From positions 1-12,692 of the forward strand of contig BOBI01000055.1 in NCBI GenBank assembly GCA_026002305.1: 12,692 nt of DNA, read 5' to 3'. Source of the DNA: Spirochaetia bacterium (GTDB lineage: Bacteria > Spirochaetota > Spirochaetia > Treponematales > Breznakiellaceae). Numbering within the stretch: the first letter of the stretch is position 1; every line of letters begins with the position of its first letter. The notes under the pieces are model-generated. The model made no database searches. It saw only the letters and a program-made list of their open reading frames with translations, and had not been told where the DNA came from. Below, piece after piece: positions 1 through 7,357 of this stretch. The position numbers and the translations under genes are program-made.

Positions 1-610
1 GTTTCCCCGCGTTCGTTCAGGTATCGTTTCGCCGCGTTCCGCTCGCAATCCTGCTTTTCTTGCCCATCTTCGTTCCGGATGTACTCATGTCTAGGGGTAA
101 AACCACCGTACTCCCCGGTTTCACCAGAGCCGTCCCTATCATGCTGTGATAATACACCGTTTTTTCTCCCTTCGTCTTATGTAAACAATGACTACAGTGT
201 ATTTTTTCCGATGAATGATACCATACCCCGTCCATTGGTATCAAAACCCCTCCGTCCAGCACCCGGTATTGCTCTACTACCCCCTGCCCATCGGCCGATT
301 GAAGGGCTTTATCGAAGATTTCGCCCAACCCCGCCGGTTCTACCCCGTCCACGATGTTCTTCAGTTGTTCGGTACACGGTATGTTCTTTACCTCAAACAG
401 CGTTTCAAGATTGTCCCGTTTCTGTTTTCTCCGCATCTCCTGCTGAAAATTGAGCAGCGATGGATGCAAAAAATAAAATACCGCCAATGCGCTTTTCAGT
501 GCATCCGATAGTCCGTATACAAGGGCATTGCTACCCTCCCGTTTCTCCGGCAATTTTGCCGCCGTCTCTTCAAGGCCCTTTATCAGCCCCTTCAGTATTC
601 CCCGTCCCAT
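1..610 (-). pseudogene. DDE transposase, N-terminal part, frameshifted and cut by the window edge
   Basis: The uninterrupted frame from ATG at 610 encodes 197 residues. It starts with a helical N-terminal region containing ALKSALAVFYFLHPSLLNFQ, then NLETLFEVKNIPCTEQLKNI (about 67-86), then LIPMDGVWYHSSEKIHCSHC, where the Asp of MDG is the likely first catalytic acidic residue. This pattern matches a widespread bacterial DDE transposase group that I would call IS4/ISNCY-like. After VVLPL the frame goes out of register and stops at about 17. The -1 frame resumes the family sequence as HEYIRNEDGQEKQDCERNAA and stays open to base 1, so about one base is missing near position 90. No good ribosome binding site precedes 610. 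The rest of the gene, including the other catalytic acids, lies left of the window. A programmed frameshift is possible, but no standard slippery heptamer is visible, so decay is more likely. The exact IS family is uncertain. Confidence 0.8.
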
Positions 611-666
611 CCCTCATTTTAGCTTGTCTTTTCCTAATTTGGAATTGCTGCAACCGCTTCAGCAAA

Positions 667-808
667 TTTTACTTTTAACCACGGACCACACAGACAAATC
701 CAATGAACAAGGAATTTACACCGTAAAGTAACCAAAGTCAAAGAAGTTTTGTTGTTTTTTCCTCATGGTTTTTACGTCTGTGAGGTCGGTGGTTTCCTAA
801 AAGTAAAA
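667..808. repeat. Imperfect long inverted repeat (MITE- or REP-like)
   Basis: The left arm at 678-695 (ACCACGGACCACACAGAC) matches the reverse complement of 776-793 (ACCACCGACCTCACAGAC) with 2 mismatches in 18. The pairing continues outward: 667-677 (TTTTACTTTTA) is perfectly complementary to 798-808, with four extra bases in the right arm. The inside (696-775) pairs only loosely and shows no convincing ORF. Dispersed palindromes with an ACCACGGACCACAC-type arm are, from memory, common between genes of several bacteria including gut treponemes. The unit lies between the broken transposase and the first intact gene, so it could be a non-autonomous element or an old palindromic intergenic unit. 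Confidence 0.6.
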
Positions 809-860
809 CTACTGATTGAATTTTTGTAATAGTTGCAAAAATTCCGATAAATAGTTATGC

Positions 861-879
861 TATAATTAGTATCAAGGGG
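861..879 (+). promoter_or_regulatory. -10 box and Shine-Dalgarno for the 885 gene
   Basis: A perfect TATAAT lies at 861-866, 18 bases before the ATG, and AAGGGG at 874-879 sits 5 bases before it. The best -35-like hexamer, TTGCAA at 833-838, is 22 bases from the -10 box, which is too far for a normal sigma-70 promoter, so the upstream half is unclear. The ribosome binding site supports the start at 885. Confidence 0.45.
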
Positions 880-884
880 TTATC

Positions 885-1328
885 ATGAAAATCACAAAAT
901 CTTTTTTAATTGTTATTTTTGCGCTTATTTTTGCGCCGGTTGTTTTCGGGCAAGATGCCGCCGGTCCGGTGACTAAATCGGAATTCTATATTGTGCAGGT
1001 GCCTATTGAAAAAGTATATGCACATGCAAAGGGGTATGTGGTCGAATACCGTAAAAATGGTATGGGTACAAACGTGGCATATTTGCCGATTTCATGGTTT
1101 AAACGCGAAGTGGGCTCTGAAACTCCTCAAAAAGGGGAAATTGTCCGGCTTGGAAGTGGAAATGTAATGCCATATTTGACGGTCTATTACAAGGAAGGTA
1201 AAACCGATCATGTAAAGTTATACGTCCGCAAAGACCCTGCTCACAGTACATGGGGAAGAATAATTTCCGGCGGGGCCCCGGTCGATAGCGAATTTGATAA
1301 TGTCGAGAATTTAACTTTTAAATTTTAA
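885..1328 (+). CDS. Small exported protein of unknown function
   Basis: It encodes 147 residues. Residues 1-22 form a clear signal peptide: a lysine-containing start (MKITK), a hydrophobic run (FLIVIFALIFAPVVFG), and a probable type I cleavage site near FG-QD. There is no lipobox cysteine. The mature part of about 125 residues alternates short beta-like segments (FYIVQVPIEKVYAH, GYVVEYRK, YLTVYYKEGKTDHVKLYVRK) and has no cysteine, transmembrane segment or catalytic motif I can name, so it probably folds as a small beta-rich periplasmic or surface protein. It resembles conserved hypothetical proteins of treponemes, but I cannot name a family. The start is supported by AAGGGG at 874-879. The DHH phosphoesterase gene begins 29 bases after its stop, so the two may be cotranscribed. 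Confidence 0.85.
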   Translation: MKITKSFLIVIFALIFAPVVFGQDAAGPVTKSEFYIVQVPIEKVYAHAKGYVVEYRKNGMGTNVAYLPISWFKREVGSETPQKGEIVRLGSGNVMPYLTVYYKEGKTDHVKLYVRKDPAHSTWGRIISGGAPVDSEFDNVENLTFKF

Positions 1329-1357
1329 CAAAGAGACCGTCATGCGACGCAGCTATA

Positions 1358-2338
1358 ATGTTTGAACTTTTACCACCACCGGCCGCTTTGCTGGACTTTA
1401 TAAATAAATACAAAAAATTCATCTTGCTTGGGCATAAGGAGCCGGATGGCGATTGTGTCGGAAGTCAGCTTGCTTTGGCTTCCTTGCTGCGTGGTTTAGG
1501 TTGTACCGTCCTCTGTTGTTCGGATGGTCCGTTTAAACGTACTGAAATTTTACCCTATAAAGACCAGTTTAGTTCCGTTATTACGGAAAATGATAAAAAG
1601 GACGCCGCGGCAATAATTGTTGATTGTTCGATGCCTGAACGCACCGGAAAAATCGGGGAATCAATAACGGGTATGCCGCTTGCTCTTATCGATCACCATG
1701 CCGTAGGCGATCATTGCGGCGATATAAATTATGTTGACGGAAATTCCCCCGCAACAACCATATTAATATATAAAATTTTCCGTGCGCTTAACATAAAACC
1801 TTCAAAAAACGAGGTTGAACTTTTATTTTTCGGTCTTTGTACCGATACGGGTTTTTTCAAACACCTTGATGATAGTAGCGCGGAAATATTTCAAATAGCT
1901 TCGGAACTGATAAAAGCCGGTGCAAGTCCAAAGACCACTTTTGCGCTTATGAATGGCGGTAAAACGTTAAATTCCCGTCTTCTTTTGGGAACAATCCTTT
2001 CAAAGGCAAAAAGTTATTTTAACGGCAAGCTAATTTTTTCAACGGAGGAATATGAAGAATCCGTCTGTTTCGGTATGGAAAGCCGGGATTCCGATATGCT
2101 GTATCAACTTTTACAGTCGGTTGATGGTGTGGAGGCGGTTGCGATAATAAGGCAGGAAACCCCCGATGATTGTACGGTCGGGCTGCGTTCACGCGATTGG
2201 GTTGATGTCGCTAAGATTGCGGGGAGCCTTGGCGGTGGAGGACATAAAAACGCTGCCGGTATTTTAAAAAAAGGTATCAAAATATCCGAATTGCAGCCGG
2301 TTATTTTAGCTGAATTTAAGAAGATTTTTTCAGTTTGA
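1358..2338 (+). CDS. nrnA: DHH/DHHA1 phosphoesterase, NrnA-like oligoribonuclease / pAp phosphatase
   Basis: It encodes 326 residues, the usual length for NrnA. The DHH domain has all its metal-binding motifs: GHKEPDGDCVGS (25-36, with H26, D30 and D32), VDCS (D89), IDHH (111-114) and CTDTG (D163). The C-terminal DHHA1 domain carries the substrate-binding GGGGHKNAAG (292-301, H296). NrnA-type enzymes are cytoplasmic, Mn-dependent, degrade 2- to 5-mer RNA to mononucleotides and often dephosphorylate pAp; some relatives act on c-di-nucleotide products such as pApA or pGpG. This fits a neighbourhood with a PilZ protein, but the substrate cannot be read from sequence. No strong Shine-Dalgarno lies close to the ATG. 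AAAGAG at 1330-1335 is better placed for a 7-codon ORF (ATG at 1342) whose stop overlaps this start, so translation may be coupled. The family call is firm; the symbol is less so. Confidence 0.92.
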   Translation: MFELLPPPAALLDFINKYKKFILLGHKEPDGDCVGSQLALASLLRGLGCTVLCCSDGPFKRTEILPYKDQFSSVITENDKKDAAAIIVDCSMPERTGKIGESITGMPLALIDHHAVGDHCGDINYVDGNSPATTILIYKIFRALNIKPSKNEVELLFFGLCTDTGFFKHLDDSSAEIFQIASELIKAGASPKTTFALMNGGKTLNSRLLLGTILSKAKSYFNGKLIFSTEEYEESVCFGMESRDSDMLYQLLQSVDGVEAVAIIRQETPDDCTVGLRSRDWVDVAKIAGSLGGGGHKNAAGILKKGIKISELQPVILAEFKKIFSV

Positions 2339-2358
2339 TAAATTTCTACTATACCATA

Positions 2359-2397
2359 TTGTTTTTTGAGGGAAAAATTCCGATAATGTAGACGGGG
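2359..2397 (+). promoter_or_regulatory. Possible promoter and Shine-Dalgarno for the ankyrin gene
   Basis: TTGTTT (2359-2364) and GATAAT (2382-2387) are separated by 17 bases. ACGGGG at 2392-2397, 5 bases before the ATG at 2403, is a plausible ribosome binding site. A start site about 7 bases after the -10 box would fall at or inside that site, which weakens the promoter reading. The -10 region lies in AAAAATTCCGATAA, 14 bases that also occur exactly at 837-850 upstream of the 885 gene. Confidence 0.35.
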
Positions 2398-2402
2398 TAC
2401 CT

Positions 2403-5288
2403 ATGTTTAAATCGTTCAAAGAGTTTTTTAGTGCTAAATATAAAATTAAGCGGCCATTAGTTCTTTTTTTTATGATTTTTGCCTTTATTTTCACAGGGGT
2501 AAACTGTTTTGCCGGTGGGGTACAGGATAAGTCTGAGGAAAAACCTGCTGCGGAAGAAAAAACTGAAAAACAAGGCTCTACGCCTGTCGACCGTGTCGGC
2601 GCTTTAATACACGATGGAAAGATTGAAGAAGCAAAAACCCTCTTTGTTTCGGGAATCGCCCCCAATGCCCTAAACGCGGAGGGCAAAAATGTTTTGCATT
2701 TTGCGGCCGCGGAGAAAAATGCCGATCTTGCGGATTTTTTTATCAGGCTTGGAACTCCCGTTGATACCCCAGATATTTCAGGTAACACACCTTTAAATAT
2801 CAGCGCTAATCTTGGTGATGATCAGACGGTGAAAATTCTGGTAAAGAACGGCGCTTCCATTCACCATAATTCCATATCCGGCACTACACCGGCACAGACG
2901 GCAATCACACTTAACAATAGCCGTCTTTTAGAATCAATGCTTACCCAGGATTCCATTGCTTCAAAAGACAGTGATGGACGTACCGTTTTTCATATTGCGG
3001 CGGAAATGGGTAACCCAAACGCGATTAGATCTATTTGCCGTTTATCCGGAGATTCAACATTAGAAAACACAATAAATGAAAAGGATAATGCGCAAAAAAC
3101 AGCCCTTGATATTGCTTTTGAACATCGAATTTCGCGTTCCCATGCGGAAACAGCCGCTCTTTTAATTGAATCCGGCGCAGACTCCTCCGACACGTATTTT
3201 CAGTATTTCGCTCCGGCTGTACGCACATTAAATTATAATTATCATGCGTCAAATGGAAATTCACCGCTTCATTTTGCGGTTCGTGAACACTACAGTGGTT
3301 TTACCTATTATCTTCTGGATAAAGGCGCCGACCCTAATGTAAAAAACACATCGGGGGCAACCCCTCTCCACGAAGCTGCCCGTGTCGGCGATATGGAAAC
3401 ATTACGGCTTCTTATAAGCCGCGGCGCAAAAGTTGATATGCAGGATGGGCAGGGAAATACCGCAATGCACATAGCAATTCCCGTGGAAGTTCACAACGAA
3501 GCCATTCAGTTGTTGCTTTCAAGCGGGGCATCGCCTAACCTTCGTGATGAAAGAGGTGATTCCCCGGCGCATATTGTTATCGGGTTGAACCGCGAGCCGG
3601 AAGTTCTGGAAACACTGCTTAGCGGAAAAGCGGATGTTACAATTCACAATATTGATGGAAAAACACCTCTGTTTATTGCTATTGAGCAAAACCGGATAAA
3701 TCTTATACCCCTTTTACTTGAGTATAAATCAGATATTTTTGCAGTAACCAACGAAGGAAAAACGCCGTTTGAGCAGGCTTTGACAGAGAATAACGCTGCT
3801 ATGGAAAACCTTATCACGACCGAGACTGTCGTGCAGAGCGATAATGGCGGTAATACACCGCTTCTTGTCGCGGTTAAACAAGGCGCTAATGTTGATATAA
3901 TCCGCCGTATATTAGACAAAAAGGCTTCGGTTAATGCCCGGAACCAGGAGGGTGATACGGCGCTTCATATTACAGTCCGGAAAAATGAAGCTGCCACAGG
4001 CGAGCTTCTATTATCACGAGGCGCCGATATTTTTGCGCAGAACGCAAAAGGCGAAAGCCCGCTCTCCCTGACATTCTATTCCGATGGAGGAATAAGAGCT
4101 TGGATGTTTATTCCTGTTGTTCTTAACGCCCGTGACGGGTTGGGTAATACCATGCTTCACTATGTAACACAGTGGAAACTCGACGAATCAATACCTCTTA
4201 TTTGTGAAAAAGGCGCTTCTCTGGAGGCTGCAAATGTTACCGGTGAAACACCTCTTTTTATAGCGGTTAGAATTGATTCCGACTCAACGGTACGCGCTTT
4301 GTTAAATGCGGGCGCCTCCGTGCAAGGCCGTGATACATTGGGCAATACGGCCCTCCATGCCGCCGTCAGTTGGAATGCGGTGGCGGCGGCCGAAGCACTG
4401 CTTATTTCCAACATTGATGTAAACGCCTATAATCTTTACGGAAAGACCTCTTTACACGATGCGGTTCGTATTGGCAGATTTGCAATTGAAAACCTCCTTG
4501 TAGAGCGCGGCGCAAATTTAGAGTACCGCGATAGCAACGGCGGAACGGCGCTTACAGAAGCGGTACTAATCGGCTCTTTCAGATCGGCAGATCACCTTGT
4601 TCGTGCCGGTTCCGATGTCAACACCCGTAATAATTCCGGTGAAACACCGCTTTTAATTTCTGTCGAAACTGAAAGAAGTGATCTTGTCGGGTTGTTGCTG
4701 GATCACGGGGCTCAAATACACGCAAAAAATGCCGATGGCGAAAGCCCCTTTACCGTTGCGCTTAAAACTTCATCACGCATGATGTTATCGCTTGTTGAAA
4801 AAGGCCGAGATCAGACTGATGACGAAGGCCGTTCTCCTCTACATATTGCCATTATTAATAATGTACCGGAAAGCGAAATCGAAAAAATCGCCTTATGGGT
4901 TGGAAAAAACAATGTGGTTGATAGGGCAGGGCGCACGTCGCTGCGGTATGCTGTTGACCGTAAAAATTGGGATGCGGCAAAATTTTTAACAAACGCGGGA
5001 GATAATGTCTTTTCAACAGCCCGTGATGGAAAAACACCGGCCGATATTACATTGTTATCAGGCGAAGTTGGGGCTGTCCGGTCCGTTTTTGGCGGTAAAG
5101 CCATAAATTCAAGGGATTCGGGCGGAAATAATGTGCTTCATTATGCGGCGCGTTTAAGTTCGGCGCAAATTGTTTCTGTTTTGCTTGAATTGGGGGCGGA
5201 TCGCTATCAAAAAAATACTGCCGGGGACACAGCCGCCGCTCTTGCCGAGCGTTGGGGAAGACCGGAAATAGCGGCGCTTTTGCGTTAA
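2403..5288 (+). CDS. Large exported ankyrin-repeat protein (about 26 repeats)
   Basis: It encodes 961 residues. Residues 1-38 are a signal sequence with a long basic start (KSFKEFFSAKYKIKRP) and a hydrophobic core (LVLFFMIFAFIFTGVNC). It could be cleaved by signal peptidase I after CFA, or Cys35 could be a non-standard spirochete lipobox (GVNC). A charged linker (41-62, rich in E and K) follows. From about residue 94 to the end I count about 26 ankyrin repeats, each recognised by G-x-TPLHxA-like turns (GKNVLHFAAAEKN, GATPLHEAARVG, GNTALHAAVSW, GNNVLHYAARL) about 33 residues apart, with some degenerate units (GESPLSLTFYS). There is no other domain. Ankyrin arrays bind proteins, and an exported array this long should form a superhelical scaffold in the periplasm or on the surface. 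Partners are unknown. ACGGGG at 2392-2397 supports the start. A weak terminator-like hairpin follows the stop. Confidence 0.93.
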   Translation: MFKSFKEFFSAKYKIKRPLVLFFMIFAFIFTGVNCFAGGVQDKSEEKPAAEEKTEKQGSTPVDRVGALIHDGKIEEAKTLFVSGIAPNALNAEGKNVLHFAAAEKNADLADFFIRLGTPVDTPDISGNTPLNISANLGDDQTVKILVKNGASIHHNSISGTTPAQTAITLNNSRLLESMLTQDSIASKDSDGRTVFHIAAEMGNPNAIRSICRLSGDSTLENTINEKDNAQKTALDIAFEHRISRSHAETAALLIESGADSSDTYFQYFAPAVRTLNYNYHASNGNSPLHFAVREHYSGFTYYLLDKGADPNVKNTSGATPLHEAARVGDMETLRLLISRGAKVDMQDGQGNTAMHIAIPVEVHNEAIQLLLSSGASPNLRDERGDSPAHIVIGLNREPEVLETLLSGKADVTIHNIDGKTPLFIAIEQNRINLIPLLLEYKSDIFAVTNEGKTPFEQALTENNAAMENLITTETVVQSDNGGNTPLLVAVKQGANVDIIRRILDKKASVNARNQEGDTALHITVRKNEAATGELLLSRGADIFAQNAKGESPLSLTFYSDGGIRAWMFIPVVLNARDGLGNTMLHYVTQWKLDESIPLICEKGASLEAANVTGETPLFIAVRIDSDSTVRALLNAGASVQGRDTLGNTALHAAVSWNAVAAAEALLISNIDVNAYNLYGKTSLHDAVRIGRFAIENLLVERGANLEYRDSNGGTALTEAVLIGSFRSADHLVRAGSDVNTRNNSGETPLLISVETERSDLVGLLLDHGAQIHAKNADGESPFTVALKTSSRMMLSLVEKGRDQTDDEGRSPLHIAIINNVPESEIEKIALWVGKNNVVDRAGRTSLRYAVDRKNWDAAKFLTNAGDNVFSTARDGKTPADITLLSGEVGAVRSVFGGKAINSRDSGGNNVLHYAARLSSAQIVSVLLELGADRYQKNTAGDTAAALAERWGRPEIAALLR

Positions 5289-5310
5289 TTTAAAAAAAAA
5301 ATTAACTTTT
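5284..5310 (+). terminator. Weak AT-rich terminator-like hairpin
   Basis: GTTAATTT (5284-5291, overlapping the stop codon) can pair with AAATTAAC (5299-5306) across a seven-A loop, followed by TTTT. Almost all pairs are A-U, so it would be a weak terminator at best. It lies just upstream of a new promoter, which is where one would be expected. Confidence 0.3.
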
Positions 5311-5313
5311 CCC

Positions 5314-5342
5314 TTTACTTTTGCTATATTTTTTCCTATAAT
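5314..5342 (+). promoter_or_regulatory. Sigma-70-type promoter of the PilZ-TPR-QueG-like-STAND-like cluster
   Basis: TTTACT (5314-5319, 4 of 6 to TTGACA) and a perfect TATAAT (5337-5342) are separated by exactly 17 bases. Transcription would start about 6-8 bases downstream, at 5348-5350, which coincides with the ATG at 5350. No Shine-Dalgarno sequence exists between the -10 box and the ATG. The simplest reading is a leaderless or nearly leaderless transcript. Confidence 0.6.
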
Positions 5343-5349
5343 GTAGCAA

Positions 5350-6234
5350 ATGGGTGTTTTACCTCGGCAAAAGATAAATGTTTATTATGATCAATTTAAA
5401 AATATTCCTGTAACTTTTAATAAAGAGATCGTGTTTGTTACCGGATTACAAGCAAAACAAGTGAATTTGAAATGCGCATCCGATTTCTATCCATGTGTAA
5501 TTTATTCAACAAGTTTTCTTGAAGCAAAACTTGTTGCCAATAATAAATCCGGTATTCTTGATAAGCTTAAAGCTACAAATAATTCGGCAAGTATAAAATT
5601 CAGTTTTAAAGTACCAACAAGTGGTGAACAGGTTGCCTTTCTTGTTCCGGCTCATGTTGCCGGATCCGCTCCTTATAACGGTTCATCTGATATGTCAATT
5701 TTCACCTTACAATTTTCTCAACGTCCACCGGACGATTTAATAGAAATAATAGGACGAATTATAGAGGCAAATGTTAATTTTAATAAGCGTAAAGATGAAG
5801 TTATAACTATATCACCTGAAAGTTTGCGCAAACTAAAATTTGTAACAAAAGATGTTAGCATAACGATTCAAAAAGTTCCGCGCCGTTGTATACTCAGAGA
5901 CATTTCATTCACTAACGCCAGGGTAATTGTTTTAGGTATTTCAAGATTATTACTTGATAAACCGGCTACTATAAAGTTTGACTTTTCGGAGCCCGATGAA
6001 AGTCTGGCTATAAATGGAAAACTGGTTAACGCAGAAGCTATGCCGGAGAGAAAAGAAATGGCAGTTTTAACCCTTGCTTTTGATGTGCCTGTACCAATGT
6101 CGTATAAAGTGCGCATAAGCGATTATTTAACCACGCTTCGTGTAACAGACAAGGGCAAACCGGCGAATCAACAGGTAACAACAATCGAAGAGAAACCTGT
6201 AAATATACCGCCGCCAACGGATGCCGCAATATAA
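5350..6234 (+). CDS. PilZ-domain protein, putative c-di-GMP receptor
   Basis: It encodes 294 residues and has no signal peptide or membrane segment, so it is cytoplasmic. Residues 1-135 form an N-terminal beta-rich module, including the QRPPDDLIEIIGRIIEAN stretch (124-141) that I associate with treponemal PilZ proteins. The PilZ domain spans about 145-265. Its c-di-GMP motif is RxxxR (R179-C-I-L-R183) followed by D184-I-S186-F-T-N189, where the usual glycine of (D/N)xSxxG is asparagine. The tail (266-294) is rich in P, T and K and probably unstructured. PilZ proteins bind c-di-GMP and pass the signal to motility or envelope partners; in treponemes such proteins affect motility. Binding here is plausible but the altered motif makes it uncertain. 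The MGV start fits remembered homologues although no ribosome binding site precedes it. It is the first gene of the cluster, and the TPR gene starts 2 bases after its stop. Confidence 0.88.
   Translation: MGVLPRQKINVYYDQFKNIPVTFNKEIVFVTGLQAKQVNLKCASDFYPCVIYSTSFLEAKLVANNKSGILDKLKATNNSASIKFSFKVPTSGEQVAFLVPAHVAGSAPYNGSSDMSIFTLQFSQRPPDDLIEIIGRIIEANVNFNKRKDEVITISPESLRKLKFVTKDVSITIQKVPRRCILRDISFTNARVIVLGISRLLLDKPATIKFDFSEPDESLAINGKLVNAEAMPERKEMAVLTLAFDVPVPMSYKVRISDYLTTLRVTDKGKPANQQVTTIEEKPVNIPPPTDAAI
5507..5536. repeat. Perfect 11-bp inverted repeat inside the PilZ gene
   Basis: CAACAAGTTTT (5507-5517) is the exact reverse complement of AAAACTTGTTG (5526-5536), with an 8-base loop. In RNA this is an 11-bp hairpin about 160 bases into the PilZ coding region. 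It may be chance under coding constraint, or an RNA structure or operator-like dyad. Nothing shows a role. Confidence 0.5.
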
Positions 6235-6236
6235 GA

Positions 6237-7340
6237 ATGTCAAAAACCGGCTTTATTAATTCCGCAAATAAAATAATTTTTATGCCTGTCCCCCAATCCG
6301 TTAAAAAGAAGTTGAATGATCACTGTGATTTCTGTATTGATTCAAATATTCCTATCCCCATAGAAATTCCTTCTGAATCGAGCCAAGTACCTGAAAATCT
6401 TACAGCCGAGATGATCATATCGGCTATATTACAAACATTGTCCAATGATCCTAAAATGAGAAATGCGGATTATTACAGAAACTTTGTCCTATCGTTACGT
6501 CCAAATATTTTGCAGGAACTTTCCGCTGCCATAATTACAAAAATAAAAAACAATGAATATGATATTGCCCAGGATATAATTAATTTATTAAGAGGATTAT
6601 ATAATAATTCAGAAAAAGTATTATTGATGCAGGCTGTTCTTTTTGAGGAAGAAGCAAACTTTTATGAAAAGAATGGAAGGGATGCAAAAAAACTAAATGA
6701 AAAAGCCCGTGATGCTTATAACGGCGCAATAGCCGTCTGCGAAACAGATGTTGATATACTATTGAACGCCGGATTTTTCTTTGCAAAAATACAAAATTAC
6801 AAGGAAGCAAAATCTTTATTAACAAAGTTTGTTTCGTTAAGTGATGACAATTTTAGAAAGGATAAAGCATGTGCTGAAATCAAACTCATTGAAGAAAATT
6901 GTCTTGATGACGAGCATTTTTGTAAGGCGTATAAACTGATAAACGACAATAAAGAACTGGAAGGAATGGAAGAAATAAGAATCTTTATAAGTAAATACCC
7001 TGATGTATGGAATGCATGGTTTATGTTAGGTTGGGCACTGCGGCGAATAAAACGCTGGAGCGACGCGGAGGCGGCTTTTAGAAAAGCTATTGAATTTGGC
7101 GCGTCAAATGTTGATACCTTGAATGAATTGGCTATTTGCTTAATTGAGACAGGAAACTTAAAGCAGGCGAAGTTTGAATTGGAAAAGGCTCTGTCAGAAG
7201 AACCTGAAAATATAAAAATTATTTCTAATCTGGCAATCGTGGCTTTAAAATCAGGTGATAAAGAGGGTGCCGCGTCTTTTTTCCGTATAGTGCAGGAACT
7301 TGATCCGGATGACGAAATCGCAAATCAATTCACAAATTAA
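6237..7340 (+). CDS. TPR-repeat protein
   Basis: It encodes 367 residues, with no signal peptide or transmembrane helix. The first 55 residues are low in helix, rich in proline and contain a Cys pair (C30, C33). Residues 56-165 are helical without clear repeats. TPR-like units follow at about 172-205 (NAGFFFAKIQNYKEAKSLLTKF) and in tandem at 257-290 (NAWFMLGWALRRIKRWSDAEAAFRKAIEFG), 291-324 (NELAICLIETGNLKQAKFELEKAL) and 325-358 (NLAIVALKSGDKEGAASFFR). TPR arrays bind partner proteins and have no catalytic role. The ATG lies 2 bases after the PilZ stop without a clear Shine-Dalgarno, so translation is probably coupled and the product made in step with the PilZ protein, a likely partner. The exact function is unknown. 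Confidence 0.85.
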   Translation: MSKTGFINSANKIIFMPVPQSVKKKLNDHCDFCIDSNIPIPIEIPSESSQVPENLTAEMIISAILQTLSNDPKMRNADYYRNFVLSLRPNILQELSAAIITKIKNNEYDIAQDIINLLRGLYNNSEKVLLMQAVLFEEEANFYEKNGRDAKKLNEKARDAYNGAIAVCETDVDILLNAGFFFAKIQNYKEAKSLLTKFVSLSDDNFRKDKACAEIKLIEENCLDDEHFCKAYKLINDNKELEGMEEIRIFISKYPDVWNAWFMLGWALRRIKRWSDAEAAFRKAIEFGASNVDTLNELAICLIETGNLKQAKFELEKALSEEPENIKIISNLAIVALKSGDKEGAASFFRIVQELDPDDEIANQFTN

Positions 7341-7357
7341 AATAGATTATAATCAAA

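Noticed and set aside
79..731. Overlapping plus-strand ORFs opposite the left transposase
   Set aside because: They are proline-rich shadow frames without domain features, and the minus strand carries clear transposase homology.
2330..5104. Several minus-strand ORFs inside the ankyrin gene
   Set aside because: They lie opposite a continuous repeat protein, show no ribosome binding sites and have no recognisable features.
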